From positions 1-6,556 of the forward strand of contig CAMEKL010000025.1 in NCBI GenBank assembly GCA_945921365.1: a stretch of DNA of 6,556 bases. The letters run 5' to 3'. Both the position numbers and the translations under genes were made by a program. The DNA comes from an uncultured Bacillota bacterium (GTDB lineage: Bacteria; Bacillota; Clostridia; Christensenellales; UBA1242). Position 1 is the first letter of the stretch; every line of letters begins with the position of its first letter. The notes beneath the pieces were generated by a model. That model was given only the letters and a program-made list of their open reading frames with translations. It was not told where the DNA came from and ran no database searches. This document shows positions 5,447 to 6,556 of this stretch, one piece after another.

Positions 5447-5475
5447 AATATATCACACATCTAATAATTTGTCAA
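5447..5475 (-). promoter_or_regulatory. sigma-A promoter of the infC operon
   Basis: A perfect TTGACA -35 (5475-5470) and TATATT -10 (5452-5447) are 17 bp apart on the minus strand. Transcription would start near 5440, just before the leader's GCAGAAGTTCCC strand. It is the only strong promoter seen ahead of infC. Confidence 0.85.
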
Positions 5476-5543
5476 CTGTTTTTTTAAATAAAGAATTTTT
5501 TTATTTTCTTTGCAAAAAATAATTATGATATTTTGGAGATTTT

Positions 5544-6556
5544 ATGAAAAATAGTGGTTCTTTAAAGAAAAATTCATCAAAGCTTATAATTTTCACAGTT
5601 TTATCAACTGCACTTATTCTTTCTTTTTTGCTTGTTTTTGGTCTTTTGCAAGATAACGGAATAATAAAATCTGAAGTTTTTTCAAATGGAACAAGCATAA
5701 ACGGAGTGAATGTTTCTGGAATGCGTGCAAACGAGGCGGCAAGTTTGGTTTCCTCTAAAATGCAAGATGAACTTAAACAAACAGAGATAACGCTTACAAG
5801 CGGAGATAGAAGCTGGATGCTTAATGGCAATGATTTTAAAACAAATGGAAATATATTTCCTGCTGTTTTAAAAACGTTCAATTCTTCTAAAAGTGGTGGT
5901 GGAATAAAAAAACTCTCCCGTTTAGGCAAAATTAAAAAAGAGCAAATTGATTATCAAATTTCCTACAGAAATTTCTTTTCAGATTTTGATGATAAAATTG
6001 ATGAAATTGCAAGCGAAATAAATGTTGCACCAACTGAACCAGAAGTTGTTTTTGACCCTAGCGGAGAAAATATGTTCTCTGTTAAAAGAGGAGAAGTTGG
6101 TTATGAACTAGATAAAGAAAAACTTTACGAACAGATTGACAAGTGTTTCAATGGTGCAAAAAAGATTTCAGTTGAAATTCCTGTTAAAACAATAGATTAC
6201 GTTTCAAGCGAAGAAGAGCTTTTAAAAAACACAAAACTAAGGGCAAAATTTTCAACAAATTATGCCACAAGCGCGAATGGAAGAAAAAACAATGTTAAGC
6301 GCGCTCTTTCTGATTTTAATGGAATGAGTGTTCTTCCAGATGAAGAGGTTAGTTTTAATGAAATAACAGGGGATAAAACACCTGAAAAAGGTTATATGAA
6401 GGCAAATGTAATCTTAAACGGAATTTATGTAGAAGATTATGGTGGCGGTGCTTGCCAGGCTTCAACAACGCTGTATAATGCTGTTCTCCTTGCCGACCTT
6501 GAAGTTTTGGAAGTTCACCCACACTCAATGCCTGCATCATATGTTCCACTTGCCTT
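5544..6556 (+). CDS. VanW family protein, membrane-anchored (3' end off window)
   Basis: At least 337 residues are present and the frame is still open at the right edge. A lysine-containing N-terminus and one hydrophobic helix (about 13-35) suggest an inside-to-outside anchor. The first extracellular segment holds SINGVNVSGMRANEAASLV (51-69), the usual opening of peptidoglycan-binding-type repeats in VanW proteins. A second such repeat seems to span about 138-218. The VanW domain starts near 236 with FSTNYATSANGRKNNVKRAL and includes LPDEEVSFNEITGDKTPEKGY. It also has the hallmark YGGGACQASTTLYNAVLLADLEVLEVHPHS (299-328), where VanW proteins usually have GGVCQVSTTLYNA. GGAG (5535-5538) lies 5 nt before the ATG. 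VanW proteins are linked to the Gram-positive cell wall, but their biochemical role is unsettled. It is divergent from infC; I could not identify its promoter confidently. Confidence 0.9.
   Translation, partial: MKNSGSLKKNSSKLIIFTVLSTALILSFLLVFGLLQDNGIIKSEVFSNGTSINGVNVSGMRANEAASLVSSKMQDELKQTEITLTSGDRSWMLNGNDFKTNGNIFPAVLKTFNSSKSGGGIKKLSRLGKIKKEQIDYQISYRNFFSDFDDKIDEIASEINVAPTEPEVVFDPSGENMFSVKRGEVGYELDKEKLYEQIDKCFNGAKKISVEIPVKTIDYVSSEEELLKNTKLRAKFSTNYATSANGRKNNVKRALSDFNGMSVLPDEEVSFNEITGDKTPEKGYMKANVILNGIYVEDYGGGACQASTTLYNAVLLADLEVLEVHPHSMPASYVPLA

Noticed and set aside
5501..5929. Minus-strand open frame of 142 codons opposite the VanW gene
   Set aside because: It lies antisense to a clear VanW coding frame with membrane anchor and domain motifs, has no family resemblance, and is a by-product of AT-rich codon use.
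1..6556. CRISPR arrays, insertion sequences, toxin-antitoxin pairs, phage or defence genes
   Set aside because: No spaced direct repeats, terminal inverted repeats, transposase or matching small gene pairs were seen; every stretch over 300 bases is explained by recognised genes.

Overview
The window is a 6.6 kb chromosomal piece of an AT-rich Gram-positive-type bacterium. It most resembles an uncultured low-GC Clostridia/Firmicutes genome. The reasons are strong A/T bias at third codon positions, AAGGAG-type Shine-Dalgarno sites, near-consensus sigma-A promoters, class-A-like RNase P RNA, an infC-rpmI-rplT operon headed by an L20-type attenuator, and a site-2 protease-scpA-scpB cluster. The genetic code is standard, since TGA serves as a stop in scpA. 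I see no insertion sequence, prophage, CRISPR array or defence island. This is core housekeeping DNA, and its interest lies in regulation and gene arrangement.

Layout. At the left edge (about 1-166, minus strand) is the 5' half of rnpB with its own promoter. Divergent from it, on the plus strand, are an AlkD-like DNA alkylation repair protein (243-959) and rimM (962-1459), separated by 2 nt. A strong extended -10 promoter then starts a second plus-strand operon: an intramembrane M50 metalloprotease (1526-2188), scpA (2188-2949) and scpB (2942-3733), all with overlapping stop/start codons. Two hairpins at about 3736-3827 separate this operon from convergent minus-strand genes.

The minus-strand block reads, in transcription order, infC (5303-4788), rpmI (4770-4576), rplT (4564-4208), tRNA-Lys(UUU) (4137-4061) and rpmF (4030-3833). 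Every product serves translation. The block has a clear promoter (5447-5475) and a roughly 120-nt leader holding an intrinsic terminator and a competing upstream strand, the architecture of L20 autoregulation. A second promoter lies just before the tRNA. infC most probably starts at an AUU codon (5303-5301) behind a GGAGGG site, not at the in-frame ATG five codons upstream. At the right edge a VanW-family membrane-anchored protein (5544 onward) runs off the window.

The genes fall into RNA processing and ribosome maturation (rnpB, rimM), translation initiation and the 50S subunit (infC, rpmI, rplT, rpmF, tRNA-Lys), chromosome organisation (scpA, scpB), membrane proteolysis, DNA repair and the cell envelope (VanW). 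The points most worth a second look are the AUU start of infC, the attenuator, a promoter that appears to produce a leaderless protease mRNA, and the tight tRNA-Lys/rpmF arrangement. I did not find a convincing wholly new system here.
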